Source of the DNA: Desulfobacteraceae bacterium
GTDB lineage: Bacteria > Desulfobacterota > Desulfobacteria > Desulfobacterales > JAABTS01
NCBI GenBank assembly: GCA_011389735.1
Contig: JAABTS010000051.1
Location: 1 to 35,429 of the forward strand
Direction of reading: 5' to 3'
DNA: 35,429 bases
Positions 1-10,154 of the stretch are shown here, piece after piece. The notes below the pieces were generated by a model. That model had not been told where the DNA came from, did not search any database, and was given only the letters and a program-made list of their open reading frames with translations. The first letter of the stretch is position 1. Every line of letters begins with the position of its first letter. Position numbers and translations under genes: made by a program.

Positions 1-188
1 TAAATTTCACAAGGCGGAAGGCCCAAGATTGTTGCATTTTGTTTTGAATGCTAAATTATTTATGTTGAATGCTAAATGTTAAATGCTAAATGAGGGGACT
101 TACATTCAACATTCAACATTCAACATAATATAATTCTTATATCCCCGGGCCGACAAAGCAGTGAAATTAATTATCTGAAAGGCTATAG
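1..188. repeat. Long-form imperfect palindrome, copy A (cut by window start)
   Basis: The left arm (AAATTTCACAAGGCGG, then AGGCCCAAGAT) and the right arm at 141-187 (ATCCCCGGGCCGAC...AGTGAAATTAATT...CTGAAAGGCTAT) are imperfect inverted copies. Between them lies a core with direct and inverted copies of TTGAATGCTAAATGTTAAATG and ACATTCAACATTCAACATTC. The same arms and core recur at 2261-2430 and, inverted, at 27022-27204; the arms without the core recur at 16297, 21496 and 34851. It fills the space upstream of the first gene. No coding potential is seen. Confidence 0.75.
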
Positions 189-212
189 AAGAAGGGTTTG
201 AAAAGGCGTAAT

Positions 213-1445
213 ATGGAAACCGTCGTACTCATCACCGGAATCGCTATCGTCGCCAATTTGATGATCAAGCTGGGACTTGAACGTACAATTGCGCCGGCGA
301 TGGTGGGATATCTTGTGTTGGGCGTTTTCCTGCGGATTGTGGATACCCAATGGGGCTTTCTGGATGAAAAATGCCGGGAAGTTTTTGAATTCCTGGCTAA
401 AATCGGGATCATCACCCTTCTTTTCAGAGTGGGATTGGAAAGCGATATTCATGGATTGTTAAAGCAGTTGCCGCGCGCAGGGCTGATATGGATCGGAGAT
501 GTATTGATCAGCGGAAGCTCAGGTTTTGCGGCGGCATATTATATTCTGGATCTGAATTTTTCCACATCCCTTATTGTGGCCGCCGCATTTACAGCCACCA
601 GCGTCGGCATATCCGTAGCCGTGTGGCAAAGCCGAAAAGCTCTGAATTCATCTACGGGCAGGCTTTTGATCGATGTCGCCGAGATGGACGATATTTCGGC
701 GGTAATTCTCATGGCGCTCCTGTTCTCGCTACTCCCCTTGATCAAGGAAGCGGCTGATATCAGTTCGATGCTGCCGACCATCGGACAAACCCTGGGCCTG
801 TTCGCCGCCAAATTCATCCTTTTCAGTATATTGTGCCTGATGTTTTCGCTTTACGCGGAAAAACCGGTCACAGATTATTTCCGGAAAATGGCGAACACGC
901 CCCAACCAATGCTACTGGTGACCGGAATCGGAATCATTGTGGCTTCACTGGCGGCGATCCTTGGCTTTTCCGTAGCTATAGGAGCCTTTTTCGCGGGCCT
1001 GGTCTTCAGCCGCGATCCTGAAACAGTTAATATGGAGGCCAATTTTCTGCCGATTTACGGTCTGTTCAGCCCTTTCTTTTTTATCGGCATAGGGCTTGAT
1101 ATCGATCCGGCCGTCATAATATCGGCCGTCAAACCGGCGGTTATTCTGCTGGCGGCTGCAATTATCGGAAAACTGATCGCGGACGGGCTTCCGGTATGGT
1201 TGATGAACGGCTGGACCTGCGGGCTGCTGATCGGCGCGAGTATGGCGCCGCGAGCCGAAATAGCCATGATTGTCATGCAACGCGGTCTGAAACTGGGCGA
1301 CTGGGCGGTCAGTTCCGAAATTTACGGCGCCATGATTATCCTGTGTACGTCTACCTGCTTGATTTCGCCGTTTATCGTGCAAATCATGCTCAAACGATGG
1401 CCGCCCCCTGAAACAGGTTCAAAGGAGGCAAACCAAAATGCCTGA
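213..1445 (+). CDS. CPA2-family cation/proton antiporter (Kef/NapA-like membrane domain)
   Basis: This is a polytopic inner-membrane protein of about 410 residues with roughly 12 hydrophobic segments, matching the Na+/H+ exchanger domain of the CPA2 family (KefB, KefC, NapA). Family hallmarks seen are TATSVGIS at about 127-134, the acidic pair D159-D160 in AEMDDISAV, where the ion-binding aspartate of the family lies, and GAFFAGLVFSRDPE further on. It ends after the membrane domain: there is no RCK/TrkA-N nucleotide-binding tail, so it is not a full KefB/KefC. ATG at 213 is chosen over an in-frame TTG at 198 because AAAAGG sits 6 nt upstream of 213. It overlaps the next gene by 8 nt, implying translational coupling. 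Transported ion (K+ or Na+) cannot be decided from sequence. Confidence 0.85.
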   Translation: METVVLITGIAIVANLMIKLGLERTIAPAMVGYLVLGVFLRIVDTQWGFLDEKCREVFEFLAKIGIITLLFRVGLESDIHGLLKQLPRAGLIWIGDVLISGSSGFAAAYYILDLNFSTSLIVAAAFTATSVGISVAVWQSRKALNSSTGRLLIDVAEMDDISAVILMALLFSLLPLIKEAADISSMLPTIGQTLGLFAAKFILFSILCLMFSLYAEKPVTDYFRKMANTPQPMLLVTGIGIIVASLAAILGFSVAIGAFFAGLVFSRDPETVNMEANFLPIYGLFSPFFFIGIGLDIDPAVIISAVKPAVILLAAAIIGKLIADGLPVWLMNGWTCGLLIGASMAPRAEIAMIVMQRGLKLGDWAVSSEIYGAMIILCTSTCLISPFIVQIMLKRWPPPETGSKEANQNA

Positions 1446-2253
1446 ACTCCCTGATGTTGAAATTTTCAAACGTTACATGGATTCCACCTCCCTGCATCAA
1501 TCCATTCAAGATATTGACGCAGGCGATTCGGAAGACATGCTGGCGGAAATCTCCCGCCGCGATTTAAAAAATCGGTTAAAGAACCGCTCTCTTCTCAAAA
1601 CCAGTCGCCATGGAAAACATTTGTTCGCAAAATTGGACAATGACCAATGGCTCATGTTCCATTTCGGAATGACGGGATTTTTCAAATACTATAAACGTTC
1701 TTCTCAAAAACCGGAACATGTGCGCTTACGAATAGATTTCACAAACGGGTATTCTCTGGCGTTTGACAGCCGGCGGCGGCTGGGTGAAATCAGCCTCATC
1801 GACGAGCCGAAACAGTTTGTGCAAGATAGAAATCTGGGCCCGGACGCCTTGAAAGATCTTACAAAACAGCAGATTGAAGACTACCTGATGAACGGCCGGG
1901 AGATGATCAAGTCTTTTTTGATGAATCAGGAAAAAATCGCCGGGCTTGGCAATATTTACTCCGATGAAATATTATTTCAGGTACGTTTGCATCCGCGCAC
2001 CAAACCGCCGGATATTGGATCGTCCGGCGTGATTGTGAAAGAGTTGTACACAAACATCCGGAAAGTGTTGAAAACCGCTATAAACGCCGGCGCTGTTCCG
2101 GAAAAATTTCCGGATCATTTTTTGATTCCCAATCGTGAGAAAGGACGTCAATGTCCCCGCTGCGGCGAAAGCGTTGAATCGATCAAATGCGCCGGCCGCA
2201 CGAGTTATTATTGTCCCGGATGCTTGAACGCTCACGGTGAGCTATTGAGCTGA
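1438..2253 (+). CDS. Fpg/Nei family DNA glycosylase/AP lyase
   Basis: The protein is a base-excision-repair enzyme that removes oxidised bases and nicks the abasic site. It begins MPELPDVE, giving the N-terminal proline nucleophile and adjacent glutamate of the Fpg/Nei family after Met removal. The Lys of the beta-hairpin is present (GKHLFAK, about residue 60), the helix-two-turn-helix reads IAGLGNIYSDEILF, and a C-terminal zinc finger has Cys239, Cys242, Cys259 and Cys262 with the conserved Arg in CAGRTSYYC. Length (271 aa) is normal. A strong ribosome-binding site, AAAGGAGG, lies inside the end of the antiporter gene, which it overlaps by 8 nt. Fpg (MutM) is more likely than Nei from the N-terminus, but substrate preference (8-oxoG or oxidised pyrimidines) cannot be fixed, so no symbol is given. 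Confidence 0.9.
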   Translation: MPELPDVEIFKRYMDSTSLHQSIQDIDAGDSEDMLAEISRRDLKNRLKNRSLLKTSRHGKHLFAKLDNDQWLMFHFGMTGFFKYYKRSSQKPEHVRLRIDFTNGYSLAFDSRRRLGEISLIDEPKQFVQDRNLGPDALKDLTKQQIEDYLMNGREMIKSFLMNQEKIAGLGNIYSDEILFQVRLHPRTKPPDIGSSGVIVKELYTNIRKVLKTAINAGAVPEKFPDHFLIPNREKGRQCPRCGESVESIKCAGRTSYYCPGCLNAHGELLS

Positions 2254-2260
2254 TTTTCTA

Positions 2261-2430
2261 AAGGTTTTCAGAAATGGAATTTCACAAAGCGACAGGCCGG
2301 GATAGTTGTATTTTATTTTGAATGCCAAATGTTAAATGCTAAATGGGGCTCACATTCAACGTTCAAAATTCAACATAATAAATTTCTTATATCCAGGGCC
2401 GGCCACGCATTGAGGTTTAATTTACGGTAG
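2261..2430. repeat. Long-form imperfect palindrome, copy B
   Basis: Left arm AAGGTTTTCAGAAATGGAATTTCAC...GGCCGGGATA and right arm TATCCAGGGCCGGCC...TTGAGGTTTAATTTAC flank the core that also occurs in copy A (GAATGCCAAATGTTAAATGC, then CACATTCAACGTTCAAAATTC). It starts 8 bp after the glycosylase stop codon, so a processing or termination role for the glycosylase mRNA is conceivable but not shown. Confidence 0.75.
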
Positions 2431-2440
2431 ACTGTTATTT

Positions 2441-2562
2441 TGCGCCTGAACGAAAACCTCCTCGTGCTCCAAGGGGATTTGCAATCCCCGTTGGCCGCGA
2501 GAGGGAAGACGCGGGTTACAAACCCGCTTAGAGCCGTATTTTAAGACTTTTCGTTCAGGCAC
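2441..2562. repeat. Nested-hairpin element, copy 1
   Basis: An outer 13-bp perfect inverted repeat (GCCTGAACGAAAA at 2444-2456 and its complement at 2548-2560) encloses two perfect small palindromes: GGGGATTTGCAATCCCC at 2473-2489 and GCGGGTTACAAACCCGC at 2511-2527. The same pair of small palindromes, in the opposite order, recurs at 28077-28154. It has the look of a REP/MITE-type non-coding repeat and lies about 35 bp upstream of pcm. Confidence 0.75.
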
Positions 2563-2596
2563 TATTTTCCTATAACTCAAGAAAAAGGATAGCAAA

Positions 2597-3238
2597 ATGG
2601 AATCACAACGAAAAAACATGGTGGAAACTCAACTAAAAAACAGAGACATTTCCGATCCGTTGGTTTTAAAAGCAATGGGCGAAGTGCCGCGTGAAGCCTT
2701 TGTTCCCAAAGAACGGATCGGCATTGCCTATTCCGATGGTCCTCTTCCCATAGCGGATGGCCAGACCATTTCCCAGCCCTATATCGTGGCCTTGATGATT
2801 CAGGCGATGGAAGTTTCGCCGGAAGATCACGCACTGGACGTAGGCACCGGCTCAGGGTACGCCGCGGCTGTTTTAAGCCGGATCGTGGAACGGGTTTACA
2901 GTATCGAACGTCACGCAAGTCTTGCTGAAAGCGCGAAAGCGCTTTTCAAAAAGCTCGGTTACGACAATATCGAAGTGACGGTGGGAGACGGCAGTATCGG
3001 CCTGCCGGAACACTCGCCCTACGACGCCATTGTGGTCACCGCGGGCAGTCCGGATATCCCCGAACAATTGATCGGCCAATTGAAACCTTTCGGCAGGCTG
3101 GTCATTCCGGTGGGATCGCTTCCGGTCATGCAAAAACTGATTCGGGTGCGAAAAGTCAACGGCGGCGAACCCCTCCGGGAGAACATCGGGGACGTCCGTT
3201 TTGTGCCGCTCGTGGGGATCGCCGGTTGGAAAGAATAA
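2597..3238 (+). CDS. pcm: Protein-L-isoaspartate O-methyltransferase
   Basis: This cytoplasmic repair enzyme uses S-adenosylmethionine to methylate L-isoaspartyl residues in damaged proteins. The SAM-binding motif DVGTGSGY is at residues 81-88, preceded by the family signature DGQTISQPYIVA (about 54-65), and the C-terminal motif RFVPLVG is present. Length (213 aa) is typical. AAAAAGGA stands a suitable distance before the ATG. The AsmA-family gene follows 24 bp downstream on the same strand, so the two may be co-transcribed, although no functional link is obvious. Confidence 0.95.
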   Translation: MESQRKNMVETQLKNRDISDPLVLKAMGEVPREAFVPKERIGIAYSDGPLPIADGQTISQPYIVALMIQAMEVSPEDHALDVGTGSGYAAAVLSRIVERVYSIERHASLAESAKALFKKLGYDNIEVTVGDGSIGLPEHSPYDAIVVTAGSPDIPEQLIGQLKPFGRLVIPVGSLPVMQKLIRVRKVNGGEPLRENIGDVRFVPLVGIAGWKE

Positions 3239-3262
3239 CCTACAGCCCCCAAGGTAAAAGCG

Positions 3263-5743
3263 ATGAAATCAACCCTAAAAATTACGCTGTGGATCGCCGG
3301 AGGCCTGTTTACGGTGTCGGTGGTCGCGCTTGTATTGATTGTTATAATGGTCGATCCGAATGATTACAAAAATGTTATTGAGGGTTTAATCGAAGAAAAA
3401 ACCGGTTTGCCGGCCAATATCGAAGGAGATATCGATTCGACGCTGTTTCCCTGGATCGGCGGAGTTATCGGCGCCGTATCCCTGGGCAATCCCGAAGGCT
3501 TCGACGACAAACCGATGATCCGCGCGGAACGTATTAAGGTGCTGTTGAAACTCTGGCCTTTATTAAACGGAGTGCTGAAGGCCGACGACATTATCCTTGA
3601 AAACGCCGAGATCGTTCTTGTTAGAAACAAGGAGGGCCGGGGAAACTGGGAAACTCTGAAAAAGACGCCCTCCGAAGAACAGCCGGAAAATGCTGAATCA
3701 GCCGGAGGTTCCTCGTTTCATTTCCCGAAAATCGAAGGACTTATCGTCAAAAACGCCAGGATCATTTTTGAAGATCGTCGTGATGAACGGCGCTATGAAT
3801 TATCCGACGTTCGAATCGAAACCGGCGAGATAGACGAATCGAAGCCGTTCTCCGTCGATCTTTCCATGAATGTCGATTCTAACGCTCCTCCTCTATCGGC
3901 TCACCTGTCATGCGCCGCGGAAGCCGCCGTGTATCCCGCCGAACACCGCGTATCCCTCGAGGGCGCGAAAATTTCCATTGACGACATTGAATACCCGCCC
4001 GCAACGAATTCGACCAGGCGGAAAGCCTCGTCGTTAACCGGGAAAACCGATATTTCCGGAAATTGCGAGATCAATTGGAGTGGACCCGGGATTCAAGTGA
4101 AAGCCCTCACTATCGATTTGGAAGGCCGAAAAGGCGATTTCAGTGGTGTCATCGCTGTTCAATCCGAGAAAATTGTCGAGAAAACATCAGGAGGCGTGAC
4201 AAAATTGTCTGATCTTACCGTCAACGCCGATCTGAAAACGAACAAGCTGGATTTGAACCTGGATGTGAGTTCCAGCGACGTAACGGCGGACCGGACAAAA
4301 GGGATAGTGAAAATCCTCGGACTGGATATAGCGGGCGACGTTGGCGCCGGCCTTGCGCCCGGTGAAAAGACAAGTTTCAATCTGACGGCGGAGCCGGTCT
4401 GGCGATGGAAAGAGGATACCCTTTCCGTACAAAACATAAAAGTGACGCTATATTCAGAATTTGAGGCGACCGGACGTCTGGAAGGAAAAAATTTGTCATC
4501 AAAAGCGAGTTGGACAGGGAATCTATCCGTCGCCGAATGTTCGCCGCGACGCCTCGTTCAAAACATGGGCGTCGCCTTGCCGGAGCTTAGAGGTTCCGAT
4601 GTATTACAATCCTTTTTTGCCGATATGGGGTTTTCGTATGAGGGGGAAGGTCTGAGTCTCCCGGACATCGATATCGGTGTCGACGGCAGCCGGATAAACG
4701 GTTCTATCCGAGCGGAGCGCTTTAATCCAGTGAACGCCGATTTTCACCTGGATATCGATAAAATCGATTTAAACCGGTATCTTCCACAAAAACGAGACGA
4801 ACCGCCGGATCAAACTAAAAACGGGGATTCCGGTAAAACCTTGGAATCTTTCAAAAACGCGAAAATCGCCGGCGATCTACACGCCGGCCGATTGACGGTT
4901 TATGATGCGGATTTAAATGATGTGACCGTAAAGCTGTCCGTTCAAAACGGACGGATAAAAATCGATCCGATTACAGCGGACTTTTACGGAGGCGGCGTAA
5001 AGTCCGTCTTATCCGCCGGTTTATATGAAGAAACGTCGGACATGGATGTGACTTGCCGCTTTTCGGATGTAAACATCGGAAGACTGGTCAAAGCGTTGTC
5101 GAAACAAAATCCGATTAAAAAAGGGGGACGGGTCGATCTTTCTTTCCAATTGGCCGGAAAGGGCCGCAAAGCAAGAGACATTCTTCAAGACGCAGACGGA
5201 AAAGGAAGCATCGAGACGGAAGAAATGACTATCAAAGGATTGAATATTCCGGGTTTGATCGAATTGACGGGATATCCGTTTCGATCTTTGCTTCAGAAAC
5301 TCGGGGTGAGCCGTGAGCTGCCGGATCAGATGACAATCAAACCGGTTTCGGCCGATTTTCAGGTGAAAAAGGGCAGCCTTGCCGCAAAAGAACTTGTCCT
5401 CAAAACAGATGACGGCGTGATTACGTTCGACGGCGATCTGCATTTACCGTCAATGACTATTGACGGCGAATTGAAAGTGGTTATCAACGATCTCGCGGCG
5501 ATTCCCATGACAATCACAGGGTCGGTCGCCAGTCCGAAACTATCGACAAACACCGCTGGCGTTATCCTGAACACGGCCTCCGAAGCGGCGGCGTCTCCAA
5601 TTGAATTAGGCAAGGATATTATCACCGATCCGGAAGAAACAGGCAAAAAAATTTTGAAAGCGCCCTGGGGTATAGGCGCCGAATTTATCAAGGAAGGCAT
5701 TCCTGGCGTCGAGGAAAATTCCAATGAAAATAAAAGTCAATAA
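3263..5743 (+). CDS. AsmA-family envelope protein
   Basis: An 826-residue protein anchored by one N-terminal membrane segment (about residues 5-30) with the rest predicted periplasmic. The start follows the AsmA pattern closely: a short cytoplasmic tip, the transmembrane helix, VDPNDYKNVIEGLIEEKTG, then GDIDSTLFPWIGGVIGAVSLGNP and AERIKVLLKLWPLL. The C-terminal 250 residues carry the AsmA/TamB-like beta repeats, ending DLAAIPMTITGSVASPKLS. Members of the family are long bridge-like proteins implicated in moving or placing lipids between inner and outer membrane. This indicates a diderm cell. AAGG precedes the ATG, and the gene is likely in one unit with pcm. A 192-bp gap containing a GGATCAATATGATCC palindrome separates it from the ATPase operon; I see no confident promoter there. 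Confidence 0.88.
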   Translation: MKSTLKITLWIAGGLFTVSVVALVLIVIMVDPNDYKNVIEGLIEEKTGLPANIEGDIDSTLFPWIGGVIGAVSLGNPEGFDDKPMIRAERIKVLLKLWPLLNGVLKADDIILENAEIVLVRNKEGRGNWETLKKTPSEEQPENAESAGGSSFHFPKIEGLIVKNARIIFEDRRDERRYELSDVRIETGEIDESKPFSVDLSMNVDSNAPPLSAHLSCAAEAAVYPAEHRVSLEGAKISIDDIEYPPATNSTRRKASSLTGKTDISGNCEINWSGPGIQVKALTIDLEGRKGDFSGVIAVQSEKIVEKTSGGVTKLSDLTVNADLKTNKLDLNLDVSSSDVTADRTKGIVKILGLDIAGDVGAGLAPGEKTSFNLTAEPVWRWKEDTLSVQNIKVTLYSEFEATGRLEGKNLSSKASWTGNLSVAECSPRRLVQNMGVALPELRGSDVLQSFFADMGFSYEGEGLSLPDIDIGVDGSRINGSIRAERFNPVNADFHLDIDKIDLNRYLPQKRDEPPDQTKNGDSGKTLESFKNAKIAGDLHAGRLTVYDADLNDVTVKLSVQNGRIKIDPITADFYGGGVKSVLSAGLYEETSDMDVTCRFSDVNIGRLVKALSKQNPIKKGGRVDLSFQLAGKGRKARDILQDADGKGSIETEEMTIKGLNIPGLIELTGYPFRSLLQKLGVSRELPDQMTIKPVSADFQVKKGSLAAKELVLKTDDGVITFDGDLHLPSMTIDGELKVVINDLAAIPMTITGSVASPKLSTNTAGVILNTASEAAASPIELGKDIITDPEETGKKILKAPWGIGAEFIKEGIPGVEENSNENKSQ

Positions 5744-5935
5744 ATTCGGGGATTCGGCAAAGGATCAATATGATCCATTACCTCAGGTGCGTCACAAATA
5801 CAGGTTTCCCCGTATTTATAAAACATGAGGGATTGATATGTATATTTTTAGAAACTGGATTTCTGGAAATCATATATTCGCAACGGTTAAACCATAGCCG
5901 GATACAACAACGATGATAAAAAACAAGGTAATTGA

Positions 5936-7696
<1,761 letters not shown>

Positions 7697-7704
<8 letters not shown>

Positions 7705-8044
7705 CCCGGATCAACAAAAGGACGAACCAAAACAAAACCGGAAAGAAAACCGGAAAGAAACAGAATGGTCTTTTCCAAAGACTATTCTGAAAAAGCAGGA
7801 ACGGAAACTGAGGGCGCGGAAAAATGAAGGTCACCATTTGTGGTTCGGCCTCGGAATGTTCGGCCTGGTAGGATGGTCTGTTTCGATTCCAACACTGATC
7901 GGTGTTTTTTTGGGTGTCTGGATGGATCGCATGTGGCCCGGCCGCCCGTCATGGACGCTGACCATGCTGCTCGTTGGAATTTGTGCCGGGTGCTGGAACG
8001 CCTGGTTTTGGGTTAAACGGGAAAGCCGCAAAGGGGAGGATTGA
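7697..8044 (+). CDS. atpQ: N-ATPase accessory membrane subunit AtpQ (AtpI/AtpZ-like)
   Basis: A 115-aa protein with a basic, hydrophilic N-terminal half (about 50 residues rich in K, R, E) and two hydrophobic hairpin segments (LWFGLGMFGLVGWSVSIPTLIGVFLG, then TLTMLLVGICAGCWNAWFWV). This matches the AtpI/AtpZ type of small membrane protein present in every N-ATPase operon between atpC and atpR. ATG at 7697 overlaps the atpC stop; an upstream in-frame start at 7592 is rejected because it would lie deep inside atpC. The probable role is assembly of the c-ring, or ion handling, with AtpR. It is coupled to atpR by a TGATG junction. Confidence 0.82.
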
Positions 8045-8331
8045 TGGACAATATCATCATCGTAAAAACGTTTATGTGTTTAGCCGCAGGCGTGTTAATC
8101 GGCTTTGTCCATTTCGGCGGTTTGTGGCTGACCGTGCGCAGGTCGTTTGAATCCCGATCCGGAGGCGTAAACTATCTTGCCGGTTTTTTCGTCAGGTCTC
8201 TGATAAGCCTGACCGCGATTTATCTGGTGAGCGACGGACAACTATTCGGCGTGGCCGCTTGTATCGCCGGCATGATTTTAATCCGCCGGGTGTTGACTCG
8301 AAAAATCGGGACTGTAAAAGATCTTCCCTAA
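8044..8331 (+). CDS. atpR: N-ATPase-specific membrane subunit AtpR
   Basis: A 95-residue, three-segment membrane protein found only in N-ATPase operons. Visible features are the FGGLWLTVRRSFESR stretch after the first helix and an arginine inside the second helix (LAGFFVRSLISLTAIYLV); membrane-embedded arginines are the feature of this family proposed to face the acidic residues of the c subunit. ATG at 8044 shares a base with the atpQ stop (TGATG), with GGGGAGGA just upstream; a TTG at 8041 is also in frame. A GGAG site 14 bp further on serves atpB. Confidence 0.82.
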   Translation: MDNIIIVKTFMCLAAGVLIGFVHFGGLWLTVRRSFESRSGGVNYLAGFFVRSLISLTAIYLVSDGQLFGVAACIAGMILIRRVLTRKIGTVKDLP

Positions 8332-8344
8332 AAGGAGACGGATT

Positions 8345-9064
8345 ATGAATTTCATGAACATTCAAGATATCAGCCCGGATCAGGTCGTTTTCTTTCAGTA
8401 CGGATTTATCAAACTGAACCTGACGATCGCGTTCACCTGGGCTGTCATGGCGCTGCTGGCGATAGGAGCATGGTTGGCGACCCGCAATTTGACTACAGGT
8501 GAAAAAATGTCTCGATGGCAAAATTTACTGGAAATCATCGTGGCCGGAATACGTGATCAAATCACGGAAATCAGCCATCAAAAGGCGGAACGATATATCG
8601 ATTTTATAGGCGCGCTGTTCATATTTATTGCGGTCTGCAACTTGCTGAACGTGATTCCGGGATATGAATCGCCGACGTCGTCGCTTTCCACGACGGCGGC
8701 GCTGGCGATCTGCGTGTTCATATCGGTTCCGATTTACGGGATCGCCTATAAAGGACTCAAAGGATATCTGAAACAATATTTTCAGCCCACCCCTTTTATG
8801 CTCCCGTTCAATATAATCGGCGAACTTTCCAGGACTCTGGCCCTGGCTGTGAGGCTATTCGGCAATATCATGAGCGGTTCTAAAATCGTCGCCATTCTGC
8901 TGGTCATCATTCCCTTTATATTCCCAGTGGTTATGCAGCTTCTGGGATTGCTCACCGGCATGATCCAGGCCTATATATTCGTCGTGCTGGCGATGGTTTA
9001 TATTGCATCCGCCACCCAAATTCAGGAGCAAGAAGACGGAGGACATCAAAAAGACAAATCCTGA
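8345..9064 (+). CDS. atpB: N-ATPase Fo subunit a
   Basis: The 239-aa stator membrane subunit that forms the two ion half-channels. The essential helix reads ELSRTLALAVRLFGNIMSG with the invariant arginine at R170, and the last helix ends GMIQAYIFVVLAMVYIASA. About five to six membrane segments are evident. The N-terminus lacks a signal-like helix and begins with the short NIQDISPDQVVFFQYG segment seen in N-ATPase a subunits. GGAG precedes the ATG. It stands in the Fo block between atpR and atpE. Confidence 0.93.
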   Translation: MNFMNIQDISPDQVVFFQYGFIKLNLTIAFTWAVMALLAIGAWLATRNLTTGEKMSRWQNLLEIIVAGIRDQITEISHQKAERYIDFIGALFIFIAVCNLLNVIPGYESPTSSLSTTAALAICVFISVPIYGIAYKGLKGYLKQYFQPTPFMLPFNIIGELSRTLALAVRLFGNIMSGSKIVAILLVIIPFIFPVVMQLLGLLTGMIQAYIFVVLAMVYIASATQIQEQEDGGHQKDKS

Positions 9065-9106
9065 TTATCATTATTAATTTCAATCGTATTCCAAAAGGAG
9101 GCGTTT

Positions 9107-9382
9107 ATGACCAGTATCGATCTTATCAGCATATCATCCGTGATTACCGCGGGCTTGACCATAGCGATCGGAGCCGTCGGCCCGGCGCTCGGAGAAGGCC
9201 GCGCCGTGGCCAGCGCATTGAGTTCCATCGCCCAGCAGCCTGATGAAAAAAGCACCATCACCCGCACCCTGTTTGTGGGGCTGGCCATGATTGAATCGAC
9301 CGCCATTTATTGTTTTGTGGTTTCCATGATCCTGCTTTTCGCAAATCCCTTCTGGAACCATGTACTTTCAACAGCCAAATGA
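9107..9382 (+). CDS. atpE: N-ATPase Fo subunit c with Na+-binding signature
   Basis: A 91-aa two-helix proteolipid. Helix 1 carries glutamate E30 in GPALGEGRA, where H+-type c subunits have a small residue and Ilyobacter-type Na+ enzymes have Gln; helix 2 carries MIESTAIY, giving E63, S64, T65 and Y68, the known Na+-ligand set (E, S, T, Y). Two carboxylates per hairpin is characteristic of N-ATPases. The polar loop AQQPDE connects the helices. A strong AAAAGGAGG site lies 7 nt before the ATG, as expected for the subunit needed in most copies. The predicted coupling ion is Na+; this is inference from ligands, not demonstrated. Confidence 0.94.
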   Translation: MTSIDLISISSVITAGLTIAIGAVGPALGEGRAVASALSSIAQQPDEKSTITRTLFVGLAMIESTAIYCFVVSMILLFANPFWNHVLSTAK

Positions 9383-9392
9383 GGAATGTCCT

Positions 9393-10154
9393 ATGTTGAT
9401 TGATTGGTTCACAGTTGCGGCTCAGATCGTCAATTTTTTAATCCTGCTGGGATTATTGAAATATTTTCTTTTCGACCGGATCATCAGCGCCATGGATGAT
9501 AGGGAGGCCGGTATCCGGGAACGATTCGAGAAAGCGCAAAAGGAGAAGGCGGCGGCCGAGCAGGAACGTTCCGCATATGAAGAAAAGCAAAGAGCGCTTG
9601 AAAACTCACGGGACGCTGAAATGGAAAAAGCCGTTGAAGAAGCGGAGCGGCGCAAGGATTCCATCCTTGAAAACGCCCGGCGGGAATCGGAGGCGCTTCG
9701 TCAAAAATGGCGTGAGTCTCTAAAAAACGAAAAATCGTCATTTTATCGTGAATTTCAGGAAACGGTTATTCGGGAGATCCGAAGGTCCACTGAAAAAGCT
9801 CTTTCTGATCTGGCGGACGCGAACCTGGAAAACCAGGCCGTGAATCTGTTCATCGCCCGGTTCAACGCTCTTGACGAAAACGAACTGCCTCATGGAAACG
9901 GAAAACCGCCTCATGTAAAGACAGGCTTTGAAATTCCGGATGAACAAAAAGATAAAATTCAAGAGGCGTTTTCCAAACGTCGTCCGGATTATCCGAATAT
10001 TGAATTCGAAACCGATTCCAACCTGGTGTTTGGTGTTGAACTTACAGCAGGCGGCAAAAAACTTGCCTGGCATCTGAAAGAATATACCGGCGCTCTGGAA
10101 AAACGAATCAAACAAACACTTGACGGCTTGACCTATGAATCAAAATCGGCATGA
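9393..10154 (+). CDS. atpF: N-ATPase subunit b with delta-like C-terminal domain
   Basis: The 253-aa peripheral-stalk subunit has one N-terminal membrane helix ([24 protein letters not shown]), then a long charged coiled coil (about residues 35-150). The last 75 residues change character: [17 protein letters not shown], then [20 protein letters not shown] and a final helix, which resembles the C-terminal domain of F1 delta (the 'LIGGvvl.iGd' pattern). No separate delta gene (atpH) exists in the operon, so b probably supplies delta's contact with F1. ATG 9393 is chosen because GAGGA lies 6-8 nt upstream and the alternative at 9360 lies within atpE. Overlaps atpA by 20 nt. Confidence 0.88.
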   Translation: MLIDWFTVAAQIVNFLILLGLLKYFLFDRIISAMDDREAGIRERFEKAQKEKAAAEQERSAYEEKQRALENSRDAEMEKAVEEAERRKDSILENARRESEALRQKWRESLKNEKSSFYREFQETVIREIRRSTEKALSDLADANLENQAVNLFIARFNALDENELPHGNGKPPHVKTGFEIPDEQKDKIQEAFSKRRPDYPNIEFETDSNLVFGVELTAGGKKLAWHLKEYTGALEKRIKQTLDGLTYESKSA

